A stretch of 46,165 bases of DNA. Source: DASUAL01 sp035763805 (GTDB lineage Bacteria > Gemmatimonadota > Gemmatimonadetes > Gemmatimonadales > GWC2-71-9). Positions 12,873 to 22,362 of the stretch are shown one piece after another. Under the pieces are notes generated by a model, which made no database searches, was not told the origin of the DNA, and saw only the letters and a list, made by a program, of their open reading frames with translations. The DNA lies in the NCBI GenBank assembly GCA_035763805.1, contig DASUAL010000125.1, forward strand, positions 1 to 46,165, read 5' to 3'. A program made the translations under genes and the position numbers. Each line of letters begins with the position of its first letter. Position 1 is the stretch's first letter.

Positions 12873-13184
12873 ATGGCAGATCGGAACCCGCTGGCCGGCC
12901 TCCCGGCTACGGCCAGAGCCCGGCTGCCGGAAAAAGCCGAGGAGCTTGCACAGCTCCTGGCGACCGGCACCTGGACGCACGACTATCCGATCACGTTCGA
13001 GGAGGCCAAGCGGCGGGGACTCAAGGTGACCTCGGACATGCTTCCGGAGATTCTCCAGCTCATGAGCCTGTTCCCGCAACCTGCCCGGCGGCAGCCGTCG
13101 GTCGAGTACCTGCCGTACCCGCGTCGTCGCCTGAGCGGACCGGATGCCGCGCCGAGCACAGCGGGGGAGCGGGCTGGGCCGTAG
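12873..13184 (+). CDS. orphan short protein, resembles the tail of SDH-type proteases
   Basis: A 103-residue protein with ATG behind GAGGGGACGGCG. Its core, GTWTHDYPITFEEAKRRGLK, then MLPEILQLMSLFPQP and RRQPSVEYLP, resembles the C-terminal end of the serine dehydrogenase proteinase (ClpPP-class) family. The catalytic part of such proteins is absent, so this is either a surviving fragment or an independent small protein. The likeness is from memory. Confidence 0.45.
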   Translation: MADRNPLAGLPATARARLPEKAEELAQLLATGTWTHDYPITFEEAKRRGLKVTSDMLPEILQLMSLFPQPARRQPSVEYLPYPRRRLSGPDAAPSTAGERAGP

Positions 13185-13190
13185 ATCTGC

Positions 13191-13219
13191 TGGCGAACCG
13201 GTCGTAGCCGCGCTAAAAT
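13191..13219 (+). promoter_or_regulatory. weak sigma70-like promoter before the CBS gene
   Basis: TAAAAT at 13214-13219 is a good -10 match in otherwise GC-rich DNA. The -35 position (TGGCGA at 13191) is poor. The distance to the ATG at 13250 leaves room for the GGAGGG ribosome site. Confidence 0.3.
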
Positions 13220-13249
13220 CGAACGTCCCCCTTTGCTCGGAGGGTGCCT

Positions 13250-13684
13250 ATGGACATGGTTCGTGACCTGCTCGCCCGCAAGGGCACCGACATCGTCGCC
13301 GTCGCCCCCGGCGCCACGGTGCTCGAGGCCGCCCGGCTCATGAATGCCCGCGGTACGGGCAGTGTCCTCGTGCTCGAAGGCAAGAAGCTGGTTGGCATCT
13401 TCACCGAACGGGACGTCTTGCGCCGCGTCGTGACCGAGCAACGCGATCCGTCCACCACGGCCGTGCGTGACGTGATGACGACCTCCCTGATCACATGCAA
13501 GCCCGAGACGCCGGTCGAGGAATGCGCCGGGGTCATGACCCAGCGCCGCATCCGGCACCTGCCGGTGGTCGGGCCCGACGGGTTGTGCGGCCTGGTCACC
13601 AGCGGCGACGTGCTCGCGTTTCAGTTCGCCGAGCAGGAAGCCACCCTCAAGCATCTTAGCAACTACTTCTACGACGTGCGCTGA
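13250..13684 (+). CDS. CBS-domain pair protein
   Basis: A 144-residue protein made of two CBS motifs. The first runs from VAVAPGATVLEAARLMNARG to LVGIFTERDVLRRVV; the second from TCKPETPVEECAGVMTQRR to GLCGLVTSGDVLAF. The linker has the usual VRDVMTT. CBS pairs bind adenosyl ligands such as AMP, ATP or NADH and act as sensory modules; a stand-alone pair has no catalytic part. The GGAGGG ribosome site and ATG 13250 decide the start over an in-frame GTG at 13244. It lies just before the large core operon but is separated by 59 bases with a promoter-like element. Confidence 0.88.
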   Translation: MDMVRDLLARKGTDIVAVAPGATVLEAARLMNARGTGSVLVLEGKKLVGIFTERDVLRRVVTEQRDPSTTAVRDVMTTSLITCKPETPVEECAGVMTQRRIRHLPVVGPDGLCGLVTSGDVLAFQFAEQEATLKHLSNYFYDVR

Positions 13685-13706
13685 AGGGCGCCGGCGACCG
13701 GGCGCA

Positions 13707-13735
13707 TTGACCGCACCGGGCCACCCGGCTAAGTT
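13707..13735 (+). promoter_or_regulatory. sigma70-like promoter, possibly giving leaderless mRNA
   Basis: TTGACC at 13707-13712, 17 bases, then TAAGTT at 13730-13735. The -10 box ends 8 bases before the ATG at 13744 and no Shine-Dalgarno is visible, so the transcript may start at or next to the start codon. It would drive the long plus-strand operon. Confidence 0.4.
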
Positions 13736-13743
13736 GTTGTCGG

Positions 13744-14043
13744 ATGCCCACCTACGAGTACCGGTGCCCGGCGGGGCACGTGTTCGAGAAGTTCTTCCCG
13801 ACGATGCACGACGAGCGGCGGGAGAAGTGCCCCATCTGCGGCCAGCAGGCTGAGCGGCTCATCTCCGGCGGTGCGGGTCTCGTGTTCAAGGGCTCGGGCT
13901 TCTACATCACCGACTACAAGCGCGCGGGCCCGACGCCGGAGAAGAAGGACGGCGAGTCCAAGCCCACGGAGTCGAAGCCCGCGGAATCGAAGCCTGCCGA
14001 CCAGTCAAAGAAGGACTCCAAGAAAGACACGTCGGGCAAGTGA
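13744..14043 (+). CDS. FmdB-type zinc-ribbon regulatory protein
   Basis: A 99-residue protein opening MPTYEYRCPAGHVFEKFFPT with a second half CPICGQQAERLI, then a GSGFYITDYK block. The Cys8 region and the CPIC pair form the small zinc ribbon of the FmdB/putative regulatory family. The C-terminal 35 residues are a low-complexity, Lys/Ser/Pro/Glu tail with near repeats of E-S-K-P. No DNA target is known. Its stop overlaps the argS GTG start by four bases, so the two are translationally coupled. Confidence 0.88.
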   Translation: MPTYEYRCPAGHVFEKFFPTMHDERREKCPICGQQAERLISGGAGLVFKGSGFYITDYKRAGPTPEKKDGESKPTESKPAESKPADQSKKDSKKDTSGK

Positions 14044-15686
14044 CCGTTCACGAGGTCATCCCGAAGGCGCTGTCCCAAGCGGCGCGTCGCATCCACGCGT
14101 CCCTCGAAGGCGTGCCGTTCACGTTCGGGAAAGCACCCCGTCCGGAGCTTGGGGACTACTCGACGAACCTCGCGCTCCTCGTCGCCAAGCAACTCGGCGA
14201 ACAGCCTCGCGAGGTGGCTGAGAGACTGGTTGCGGCGCTAGAGCTTCCTCCGGGTCTTGTGCGCAAGGTCGAGATCGCCGGTCCCGGCTTCATCAATTTC
14301 TTCCTGGTGGAGGCGCAGCTCGCGGCCGTCCTGCCCGCGATCCTCACGGCGGGGGATCGCTATGGCCGGCGCGACACGGGCCGCGGCACCAAGGTCAACG
14401 TCGAATTCGTCTCCGCCAACCCGACCGGGCCGCTGCACGTCGGCCACGGTCGCGGTGCGGCGCTGGGGGACGCGATCGCGGCGCTGCTCCAGTGGACGGG
14501 CCATGAGGTGACGCGCGAGTTCTACGTCAACGACGCGGGGAGCCAGATCGACAAGGTCGCTCGGTCGCTGTGGGCGCGGGTGCAGCAGGCGGTCGGCCGC
14601 GCGGCGGAGATTCCCGAAGGCGGCTACCACGGGCAGTATCTCGTCGAGCTAGCCGAGGCGGTGCTGGCGCGGGAGGGGCGCCGGTTCGCAGATCTTGCCG
14701 ACGAGGAGGGCGTGCGCCGCTGCCGCACGATCACGGTGCAGTCCCAGCGGGCGGAGCAGGACGAAGACCTGCGGGAGTTCGGTGTCCGGTTCGACGTCGT
14801 GTACTTCGAGTCCGAGGTGTACGGACGCAAGCTCATCGAGCAGACGCTCGCGGAGCTCGCGAAGCGGGGCTACACGTACGAAAAGGACGGGGCGCTGTGG
14901 CTTCGGACCACCGACCTCGGCGACGACAAGGACCGCGTGCTCCGGAAGTCGGACGGCACCTACACCTATCTGCTGCCGGATATCGCCTATCACCGCAACA
15001 AGCACGACCGCGGGTTCGCGAAGGCGATCGACGTCTGGGGCGCGGACCATCACGGCTACGTGCCCCGGATGCAGGCGGCGATGCGGGCGCTCGGCTACCC
15101 GGAGAATTTCTTCCACGCCCAGATCGTTCAGCTGGTCCGGGTGATGCGGGGCGGGGATGAGGTGCGCTTCTCGAAGCGCACCGGCGAGTTCGTCACGCTG
15201 CGGGACCTGTTCGAGGAAACGGGGGTGGACGCGGCGCGCTACTTCTTCCTGATGCGGCGCGCCGACTCGCAATTCATCTTCGACGTGGACCTGGCGAAGA
15301 GCCGGACCGAGGAGAACCCGGTGTTCTACGTTCAGATGGCACACGCGCGCATGAGCGGCATCTTTCGGGTGGCGGCGCGCGACCCGTTGGCGGTCAGTGC
15401 CGCGGGTGTGGACCTGAACGTCCTCTCTGAGCACGACGAGGTGGACCTGATGAAGCGGCTGGCAGAGTTTCCGAACGTGGTCGAGGGTGCGGCCCACGCC
15501 CTCGAGCCGCACCGCGTGACCGGTTACCTCGAGGAGCTCGCCCGGGTGGCGCACGCGTGGTACCACAAGTACCGCGTCCTCGGCGAGCCCCAGGAGGCCG
15601 CGCGGCTGGTGCTCGCGGCCGCCGTGCGCCAGGTGCTCGCGAACGGCCTGCGTCTGCTCGGCATCACCGCTCCAGACCGGATGTGA
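14040..15686 (+). CDS. argS: arginyl-tRNA synthetase
   Basis: A 548-residue class I synthetase that charges tRNA-Arg in the cytoplasm. The N-terminal additional domain (residues 1 to about 95) precedes the catalytic core EFVSANPTGPLHVGHGRGAA, where HVGH (about residue 133) is the HIGH motif. EFYVNDAGSQ and WGADHHGYVPRM are conserved core segments. RFSKRTGEFVTL stands in for the KMSKS loop. The DALR-type anticodon domain ends the protein with VRQVLANGLRLLGITAPDRM, the usual ArgS terminus. The GTG start overlaps the fmdB-type stop, and its own stop overlaps the next GTG. Confidence 0.97.
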   Translation: MTVHEVIPKALSQAARRIHASLEGVPFTFGKAPRPELGDYSTNLALLVAKQLGEQPREVAERLVAALELPPGLVRKVEIAGPGFINFFLVEAQLAAVLPAILTAGDRYGRRDTGRGTKVNVEFVSANPTGPLHVGHGRGAALGDAIAALLQWTGHEVTREFYVNDAGSQIDKVARSLWARVQQAVGRAAEIPEGGYHGQYLVELAEAVLAREGRRFADLADEEGVRRCRTITVQSQRAEQDEDLREFGVRFDVVYFESEVYGRKLIEQTLAELAKRGYTYEKDGALWLRTTDLGDDKDRVLRKSDGTYTYLLPDIAYHRNKHDRGFAKAIDVWGADHHGYVPRMQAAMRALGYPENFFHAQIVQLVRVMRGGDEVRFSKRTGEFVTLRDLFEETGVDAARYFFLMRRADSQFIFDVDLAKSRTEENPVFYVQMAHARMSGIFRVAARDPLAVSAAGVDLNVLSEHDEVDLMKRLAEFPNVVEGAAHALEPHRVTGYLEELARVAHAWYHKYRVLGEPQEAARLVLAAAVRQVLANGLRLLGITAPDRM

Positions 15687-16612
15687 CAGTGGGACTGCTC
15701 GTGGTGGGCTCGATCGCCCTCGACTCGGTCGCCACGCCGTTCGGCCAGACGGCGGACGCGCCGGGGGGGTCGGCGGTGTTCTTCAGCGCCGCGGGCGCGA
15801 TCCTCCACACTCCGGTGCAGGTGGTCGGGGTCGTCGGCAGCGATTACCCGCGGGGGGCCCTGGAGGCCCTCGGGGCGCGTGGGGTGAACCTCTCGGGGAT
15901 CGAGCACATGCCCGGGGAGTCCTTTCGCTGGAAAGCGAAGTACTCCTACGACCTGTCGAGCCGCGAGACGCTCGAGACGCGGCTCGGCGTGTTCGCCGAG
16001 TTCCGGCCGAAACTGCCGGCCGAGTTCCGCGACGCCCGCTACGTGTTCCTCGGCAACATCGACCCCGAGCTGCAGCTCGGGGTGCTGGACCAGGTGAAGA
16101 GCCCGACGCTCGTCGCCTGCGATACGATGAACTACTGGATACACTCGAAGCGCGACCTCCTGGAGGAGCTGCTGCGCCACATCGACATCGTGATGGTGAA
16201 CGATTCGGAGGCCCGCGAGCTGTCCGGCGACTGGAACATCTATCGCGCGGCGCAATGGATCCTCGCGCGCGGGCCCAAGATGACGGTCATCAAGCAGGGC
16301 GAGCATGGGGCGCTGCTGGTGAACCAGGACGGCACTTTCAAAGTCCCGGCCTACCCGCTGCAGGAGGTCTTCGACCCAACGGGCGCGGGCGACGCGTTCG
16401 CGGGCGGGTTCATGGCCCATCTTGCGTCCACCGACGATCTCTCGCCAGCGAACCTGCGGCGGGCGATGGTCTACGGCGCGGCACTGGGGTCGTTCGCGGT
16501 GGAGGCGTTCGGCGTGCAGGGGCTCGAGGGCGTGACCCGTGCGGACGTGCGCGCGCGCGTGCGCGCCTTCAAGGAGCTCGTCCACTTCGACGTGGGCGAC
16601 GAGCGCGCGTGA
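15683..16612 (+). CDS. PfkB-family carbohydrate kinase
   Basis: A 309-residue ribokinase-fold enzyme that phosphorylates a sugar or nucleoside using ATP. The N-terminal glycine motif is DAPGGSAVFFSAAGAIL; VVGVVGSDYPRGALEAL follows. The C-terminal signature VFDPTGAGDAFAGGFMAHLA carries the anion hole and the catalytic Asp (GAGD). VMVNDSEARELSGDW is the usual mid-domain motif. Substrate is not deducible; position between argS and purM suggests nucleotide-related metabolism but this is only context. GTG 15683 gives a four-base overlap with argS; GTG 15689 is an alternative. Confidence 0.9.
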   Translation: MTVGLLVVGSIALDSVATPFGQTADAPGGSAVFFSAAGAILHTPVQVVGVVGSDYPRGALEALGARGVNLSGIEHMPGESFRWKAKYSYDLSSRETLETRLGVFAEFRPKLPAEFRDARYVFLGNIDPELQLGVLDQVKSPTLVACDTMNYWIHSKRDLLEELLRHIDIVMVNDSEARELSGDWNIYRAAQWILARGPKMTVIKQGEHGALLVNQDGTFKVPAYPLQEVFDPTGAGDAFAGGFMAHLASTDDLSPANLRRAMVYGAALGSFAVEAFGVQGLEGVTRADVRARVRAFKELVHFDVGDERA

Positions 16613-17634
16613 CCGACCGGTATGCGGCCGCCGGCGTTCATCTCGATGCCGCGGACGAGGCGAAACGGCGCATCGCGGAGCTGCTCCGCACGGCTCGTAC
16701 CCCGCTGGCGCTGGGGGAGATCGGCGCGTTCGGGGGGATGGTGCGCGTCCCGCCCGGCTACCGACAGCCGGTGCTCGTGCTCTCGACCGACGGCGTCGGC
16801 ACGAAAGTGCTCGTCGCCGCGCGGGCGGGGATCCACGACACGGTGGGTGAGGACCTCGTGAACCACTGCGTGAACGACATCCTCGTCCACGGCGCGCGGC
16901 CGTTCGCGTTCCTCGATTACATCGCCACCGGAACGCTCGAGCCCGACGTCGCGGCCGCCCTCGTCGCGGGGGTCGCGCGCGGCTGCCGCGCGCACGACAT
17001 GACGCTCGCCGGCGGCGAGACCGCCCAGCTTCCCGATCTCTATCAACCGGGTCACTACGATCTCGCGGGGACGATCGTGGGTGTGGTGGAGGAAGATGCG
17101 GCGTTGCACGGCGACCTGGTCCGGCCGGGCGACGTGTTGATCGGCTACGCGTCGAACGGACTGCACACCAACGGCTACACGCTGGCCCGGCAGATCGTCT
17201 TCGAACGGCTGCGCCTCGACGTCGGCGACGAGTTCCCCGAGACGGGCAGGTCGGTGGCACAGGTGTTGCTCGACGTGCACATGAGCTATGCGGCGGCCGT
17301 GACCCCTGTCATCTCCCGCGTGCACGCGCTGGCCCACATTACCGGCGGCGGCATCTCCGCCAACCTGGTGCGGGTCCTGCCCGGCGACTGCGAGGCGGTG
17401 GTGGATGCGGGCGCATGGCGCTGGCCGGCGGTGTTCCGCGTGCTGATGCGCGGCGGCGGCGTTTCGCTCGGCGAAATGCGCCACGTCTTCAACCTCGGCA
17501 TCGGGATGATCGCCGCCGCGGGCCGCGACGAGGTGGAGGTGATCGCGGCGGCGGCCACCCGGGCGGGCGTCGAAACCTGGATCATCGGCGAGGTGCGCGC
17601 CGGGACGAAGGGCGTGCGCTTCGCGGAACGGTAA
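16609..17634 (+). CDS. purM: phosphoribosylformylglycinamidine cyclo-ligase (AIR synthetase)
   Basis: A 341-residue PurM that closes FGAM to AIR with ATP in purine synthesis. Family marks in order: VLVLSTDGVGTKVLVAARAG, DLVNHCVNDILVHGARPFAF, CRAHDMTLAGGETAQLPDLY, DVLIGYASNGLHTNGYTLAR, ALAHITGGGISANLVRVLP and HVFNLGIGM. All expected substrate-loop glycines and the GGGI motif are present. The GTG start overlaps the kinase stop by four bases. The outer-membrane protein gene follows after 10 bases. Confidence 0.97.
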   Translation: MTDRYAAAGVHLDAADEAKRRIAELLRTARTPLALGEIGAFGGMVRVPPGYRQPVLVLSTDGVGTKVLVAARAGIHDTVGEDLVNHCVNDILVHGARPFAFLDYIATGTLEPDVAAALVAGVARGCRAHDMTLAGGETAQLPDLYQPGHYDLAGTIVGVVEEDAALHGDLVRPGDVLIGYASNGLHTNGYTLARQIVFERLRLDVGDEFPETGRSVAQVLLDVHMSYAAAVTPVISRVHALAHITGGGISANLVRVLPGDCEAVVDAGAWRWPAVFRVLMRGGGVSLGEMRHVFNLGIGMIAAAGRDEVEVIAAAATRAGVETWIIGEVRAGTKGVRFAER

Positions 17635-17644
17635 GGAGGCAGAC

Positions 17645-18607
17645 ATGCGTCGGCTCTTTTCGATCGTGATCATCACACTCGCGGCGGCGCCCCTCGCTGC
17701 CCAGGACCCGCAATGCGACGTCCCGCTCAGCCAGCCCGCGACGCGGGCCTGCAACGCCGCGGTGGATGCGGTGAGGGCGTTCCACCCGCTGGCAGGGATG
17801 ATCGTGAGCGGCGGTAACCCCCTCATCGGGACCGCCGGCGGGCTCGGCGGCGTCGGGCATCTGACCGTCTCGGGCCGCGTAAACGTCATCAAGGCTTCGC
17901 TCCCGAACCCCGACTCGGCGAGCCAGAGCTCGGTGCCGTCGAGCTTCGACGGCGCGGTTCCCGCGCCGATCGTCGAGGCCGGCGTCGGGCTCTATCGGGG
18001 GACGAGCAGTGGGCTCTTGTCCGTGGACGCGCTCGGCTCCGCGGTGCTCCTGCCGACCGGCGCGGTGAGCGACCTCGCCGTTGATCCGGATGCCCCCCGG
18101 ATCGGTAGCGTCGCGCTCGGCATCGGCTATGGGGCGCGGGTGGGGGTTCTCAACGGCAGCTTCCCCATCCCCTCCTTGTCAGTGAGCTACATGCACCGCA
18201 CCTTGCCACGCATCCAGTACGGCACGCTCGGCCCGACGTTGGGAACCGGCGATCAGTTCGAGTTCGACATGAACCTGCGGGCCGACAACTATCGCGTAGT
18301 CGCCGGCTGGACGTTCGTGCTCGTCGATCTCGCAGCGGGGCTCGGGATTGACCGCTACACCGGGGACGCGCACATCCGATTCCACGACGGCGCGACCGCC
18401 ACGAGCGTCCGGAACGTCACGATCAATCCGCGGAACACGCGCCAAGTGCTGTTCCTGAACGCCGGGCTCAGTCTGGCTGTGCTCAAGGTCGTGGCCGAGC
18501 TCGGCTACCAGACCGGCAAGGATCAGAAGCTGTCGACCAATTTCTCCGACTTCGACCCCAAGGCAGGGCATGTCTTCGGGGGCATCGGCGCTCGTTTCGG
18601 ATTCTGA
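17645..18607 (+). CDS. predicted outer-membrane beta-barrel protein
   Basis: A 320-residue protein with an ideal AAGGAGG ribosome site. The signal peptide is MRRLFSIVIITLAAAPLAAQ with an A-x-A-Q type end. The mature part is rich in alternating hydrophobic strands (GSVALGIGYGARVGVLNG, VVAGWTFVLVDLAAGLG, AGLSLAVLKVVAELGY) and ends GGIGARFGF, with the terminal Phe typical of barrel proteins inserted by BamA. It has no recognised family or transport substrate. Placement inside a housekeeping operon, between purM and ribD, is odd. Confidence 0.65.
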   Translation: MRRLFSIVIITLAAAPLAAQDPQCDVPLSQPATRACNAAVDAVRAFHPLAGMIVSGGNPLIGTAGGLGGVGHLTVSGRVNVIKASLPNPDSASQSSVPSSFDGAVPAPIVEAGVGLYRGTSSGLLSVDALGSAVLLPTGAVSDLAVDPDAPRIGSVALGIGYGARVGVLNGSFPIPSLSVSYMHRTLPRIQYGTLGPTLGTGDQFEFDMNLRADNYRVVAGWTFVLVDLAAGLGIDRYTGDAHIRFHDGATATSVRNVTINPRNTRQVLFLNAGLSLAVLKVVAELGYQTGKDQKLSTNFSDFDPKAGHVFGGIGARFGF

Positions 18608-19703
18608 GCGTCCGGCCGAGCGGTCGGCGATGCGACGCGCCCTCGACCTGGCGTTGCGGGGTTGGGGGCGCGTCGCGCCGAACCCCCTCGTGGGCGCGGT
18701 GGTCCTACGGGGCGATGAGGTGGTGGCCGAAGGGTTCCACGGGGAGTACGGCGGCCCGCACGCGGAGGTGATCGCGCTCCGGTCCGCCGGCGAGCGGGCG
18801 CGCGGAGCCACGCTCGTCACGAACCTCGAGCCGTGCGCGCACCAGGGCAAGACGCCGCCCTGTACCGACGCGATCCTCGCCGCCGGGGTCGCGCGCGTGG
18901 TCGCCGCGATCAGCGATCCCGACCCGCACGCGCAGGGCGGCGCCACAGTGCTGCGCGACCGGGGCGTGACGGTCTCCGTCGGCCTGCTGCGCGAGGAGGC
19001 GGCGGCGCTCAACGCGCCGTTCCTGTTCGCCCGCGTCCAGGCGGAGCGGCCCTTCGTCGCGCTCAAGCTCGCGACGTCGATCGACGGTCGCATCGCGGAT
19101 GCGAAGGGCAGCTCGCGCTGGGTGTCGGGCGAGGTAGCGCGCGAGCACGTGCACTGGCTGCGCGCCGGCTTCGACGCGATCGCAGTGGGCGGTACGACCG
19201 CTCTGAAGGACGACCCGCAGCTCACCGCGCGTGGGTCCACCAGCCCGCGGAAGCCGCCGGTACGCGTCGTGTTCGACCGCCGTGCGATGCTCAACCTCGG
19301 CGTGCAGCTCGTGAGCACGGCGCGGGAGGTGCCGACATGGGTCATGGCATCGCCCGACGCGCCCCCGTCGAGCGTGACGCAGCTCGAACGGAGCGGCGTC
19401 CGCGTGTTCCGCCCCATGACGCTGCGGGACGGTCTGCGGATGCTGCGCGAGGGCGGGATCCACTCGGTGTTGTGCGAGGGGGGAGGGGCCCTCGGGGCGA
19501 AGCTGCTCGCCGACGGGCTCGTGGATCGGTTGTACTGGATCCAGGCCCCGGTGTGGCTGGGAGAGGGTGCGGTGCCGGCGTTTCCCGGCGTGCCGCCCAC
19601 ACCGCTCGACCAGGCGTCGCGTTGGATCCCGGTGGAGCGCCTGGGCTTGGGCTCCGATACATTACTGGTATTGGACAGGCGGCTATGTTTACCGGCATCG
19701 TGA
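18570..19703 (+). CDS. ribD: bifunctional riboflavin biosynthesis deaminase/reductase
   Basis: A 377-residue enzyme catalysing the second and third riboflavin steps. The deaminase domain (residues about 20-165) has the zinc motifs PHAEVIAL and EPCAHQGKTPPC. The reductase domain follows with RPFVALKLATSIDGRIAD, SRWVSGEVAREHVHWLRAG, DAIAVGGTTALKDDPQLTAR and VLCEGGGALGAKLLADGLVD. ATG 18570 overlaps the upstream barrel gene by 38 bases; ATG 18630 (MRRALDLALRGWG) is an alternative start nearer the conserved region. No FMN riboswitch precedes it, so flavin control is not evident here. Confidence 0.95.
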   Translation: MSSGASALVSDSERPAERSAMRRALDLALRGWGRVAPNPLVGAVVLRGDEVVAEGFHGEYGGPHAEVIALRSAGERARGATLVTNLEPCAHQGKTPPCTDAILAAGVARVVAAISDPDPHAQGGATVLRDRGVTVSVGLLREEAAALNAPFLFARVQAERPFVALKLATSIDGRIADAKGSSRWVSGEVAREHVHWLRAGFDAIAVGGTTALKDDPQLTARGSTSPRKPPVRVVFDRRAMLNLGVQLVSTAREVPTWVMASPDAPPSSVTQLERSGVRVFRPMTLRDGLRMLREGGIHSVLCEGGGALGAKLLADGLVDRLYWIQAPVWLGEGAVPAFPGVPPTPLDQASRWIPVERLGLGSDTLLVLDRRLCLPAS

Positions 19704-20274
19704 GCGCCGTGGGAACGGTCGCGAAAGCGACCCGGGAGACGGGAAACGGAAAGCGTGAGCCGGGTCTGACGCTCGCCATCCGTGCTCCGTACCGGGCCGT
19801 GCGGAAGGGTGAGAGCATCGCGGTGAACGGGGCGTGCCTCACCGTGGAGCGGGTGGTGACAGGCGGATTCACGGTGCACGTGGTCGAGACCACCGAGGGT
19901 CGCACGCTGTTCGGGGAGTACGCAGCCGGCCGGCGCGTGAACCTGGAGCGCGCCCTGCGGGCGGCGGATCGCCTCGGGGGGCATCTCGTGCAGGGCCACG
20001 TGGATGGCGTCGCCGAGGTGGTCCGGGTCGAGCGGCACGGCGACGCGTGGGTGTGCGATCTGCGCGTGCCGCGGGAGGTGCGTGACGTCTCGATCCCGCG
20101 GGGGTCGATCACCGTGGACGGGGTGAGTCTGACGATCAACGCGCTCTCCAGGCCGGACCTGATTCAGGTGTCGCTGATCCCGTTCACTCGGGCGCGCACG
20201 ACGCTCGGAACGTTGCGGGCGGGCGACCGGGTTCACGTGGAGGGGGATGTCCTCGGAAAGTACGTGAGGCAGCT

Positions 20275-20293
<19 letters not shown>
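19685..20293 (+). CDS. ribE: riboflavin synthase, alpha subunit
   Basis: A 202-residue enzyme that dismutates two dimethylribityllumazines to riboflavin. It consists of two lumazine-binding barrels. The first opens MFTGIVSAVGTV and has GESIAVNGACLTVERV; the second has GGHLVQGHVDGVAEV, RGSITVDGVSLTINAL and LIPFTRARTTLGTLRAGDRV. The MFTGIV start and paired GACLTV/GVSLTI motifs are diagnostic. It overlaps ribD by 19 bases and ribBA by 19 bases, consistent with translational coupling. Confidence 0.97.
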
Positions 20294-21480
<1,187 letters not shown>

Positions 21481-21482
21481 CC

Positions 21483-21968
21483 GTGGCCGAGATCCAGGGT
21501 TCGCCCCGGACGCCGCGCGATGGTCGCCTGGCCGTCCTGGTCAGCCGCTACAACGACATCGTCACCGTGCGCCTGCTTGAGGGCGCGCGTGCGTGCCTGC
21601 GCGAGAAGGGCGTCCCGGACGCGCGCGTGGACGTGGTATGGGTACCGGGTGCATTCGAGCTGCCGGTGGCCGCCGAAGCGGCCGCGGTCAGCGGCCGCTA
21701 CGCGGCGATCGTCGCCCTCGGCTGCGTGATCCGGGGCGAGACCGCGCACTTCGAGTACGTGGCGGGCGAGGCGGCGCGCGGCCTGGCCAACGTGGCGCTC
21801 GCCCACCGGCTGCCCCTCGGGTTCGGTGTGCTCACCACCGAGTCTCTCGAGCAGGCGCTGGCTCGCGCGGGCGGCGACGCGGGCAACAAAGGCTATGAAG
21901 CGGCGGAGGCGGCCCTCACCACGGCCGACGTCCTGGCCCAGCTGACCGGTGCAGCGCCCCGAGACTAA
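21483..21968 (+). CDS. ribH: 6,7-dimethyl-8-ribityllumazine synthase
   Basis: A 161-residue penultimate-step enzyme that usually forms icosahedral or pentameric shells. Motifs: LAVLVSRYNDIVTVRLLEGA, VVWVPGAFELPVAAEAAA, ALGCVIRGETAHFEYVAGEA and GFGVLTTESLEQALARAGG, then GNKGYEAAEAAL. The substrate-binding GAFELP, GxVIRGxTxHF with His and GVLTT blocks are all present. GTG 21483 starts two bases after the ribBA stop and the 3' end overlaps nusB by 20 bases. Confidence 0.96.
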   Translation: MAEIQGSPRTPRDGRLAVLVSRYNDIVTVRLLEGARACLREKGVPDARVDVVWVPGAFELPVAAEAAAVSGRYAAIVALGCVIRGETAHFEYVAGEAARGLANVALAHRLPLGFGVLTTESLEQALARAGGDAGNKGYEAAEAALTTADVLAQLTGAAPRD

Positions 21969-22362
21969 AGCGCGCGCGCGCGCCCTCCAGTTGCTGTACG
22001 CGTGGGAACTGTCGGGCCGCCCGTCGATCGAGACGGTGGTGGCGCGCCTCGGCCTCGCGTACGGGACGCCGCCCCCGGGTTTCGACCGCGGCGCGGACCT
22101 CGCGGCGAAGGCGATCGCGGGCCTCCCCGAGTTCGATCAGCGCGTCGCGGACGCTGCCGAGCACTGGCGACTCGAGCGGGTGGGCGTGGTGGAGAAGAGC
22201 ATCCTTCGCTTGGCGCTCGCCGAGCTCGCTGAGGGCGCGACCCCGCCGCGCGTCGTGATCGACGAGGCGGTGAAGCTGGCCCACTGGTTCGCCGGCGCCA
22301 AGGCACCCGCGTTCGTGAATGGCGTGCTGGACGCAGTGGCCCGGGAGTATGGCGCGCTGTGA
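21949..22362 (+). CDS. nusB: transcription antitermination factor NusB
   Basis: A 137-residue all-helical protein that with NusE binds boxA RNA in rRNA antitermination. It opens with TKARARALQLLYAWELSGR; the C-terminal half has RLERVGVVEKSILRLALAE and the conserved ending PPRVVIDEAVKLAHWFAGAK, then APAFVNGVLDAVARE. Following ribH is the common bacterial order. The GTG start overlaps ribH and its stop overlaps the glycosyltransferase GTG start by four bases. Confidence 0.94.
   Translation: MQRPETKARARALQLLYAWELSGRPSIETVVARLGLAYGTPPPGFDRGADLAAKAIAGLPEFDQRVADAAEHWRLERVGVVEKSILRLALAELAEGATPPRVVIDEAVKLAHWFAGAKAPAFVNGVLDAVAREYGAL

Noticed and set aside
1..13000. Integron integrase, transposase or phage integrase gene
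   Set aside because: No ORF with tyrosine-recombinase R-H-R-Y or DDE motifs was found; the array lacks its enzyme in this window.
15524..17260. 578-residue minus-strand frame rich in Arg/Pro
   Set aside because: Antisense shadow of the PfkB kinase and purM, with no domain-like composition.
18520..18600. FMN riboswitch before ribD
   Set aside because: ribD overlaps the preceding gene and no FMN-box motifs are present.
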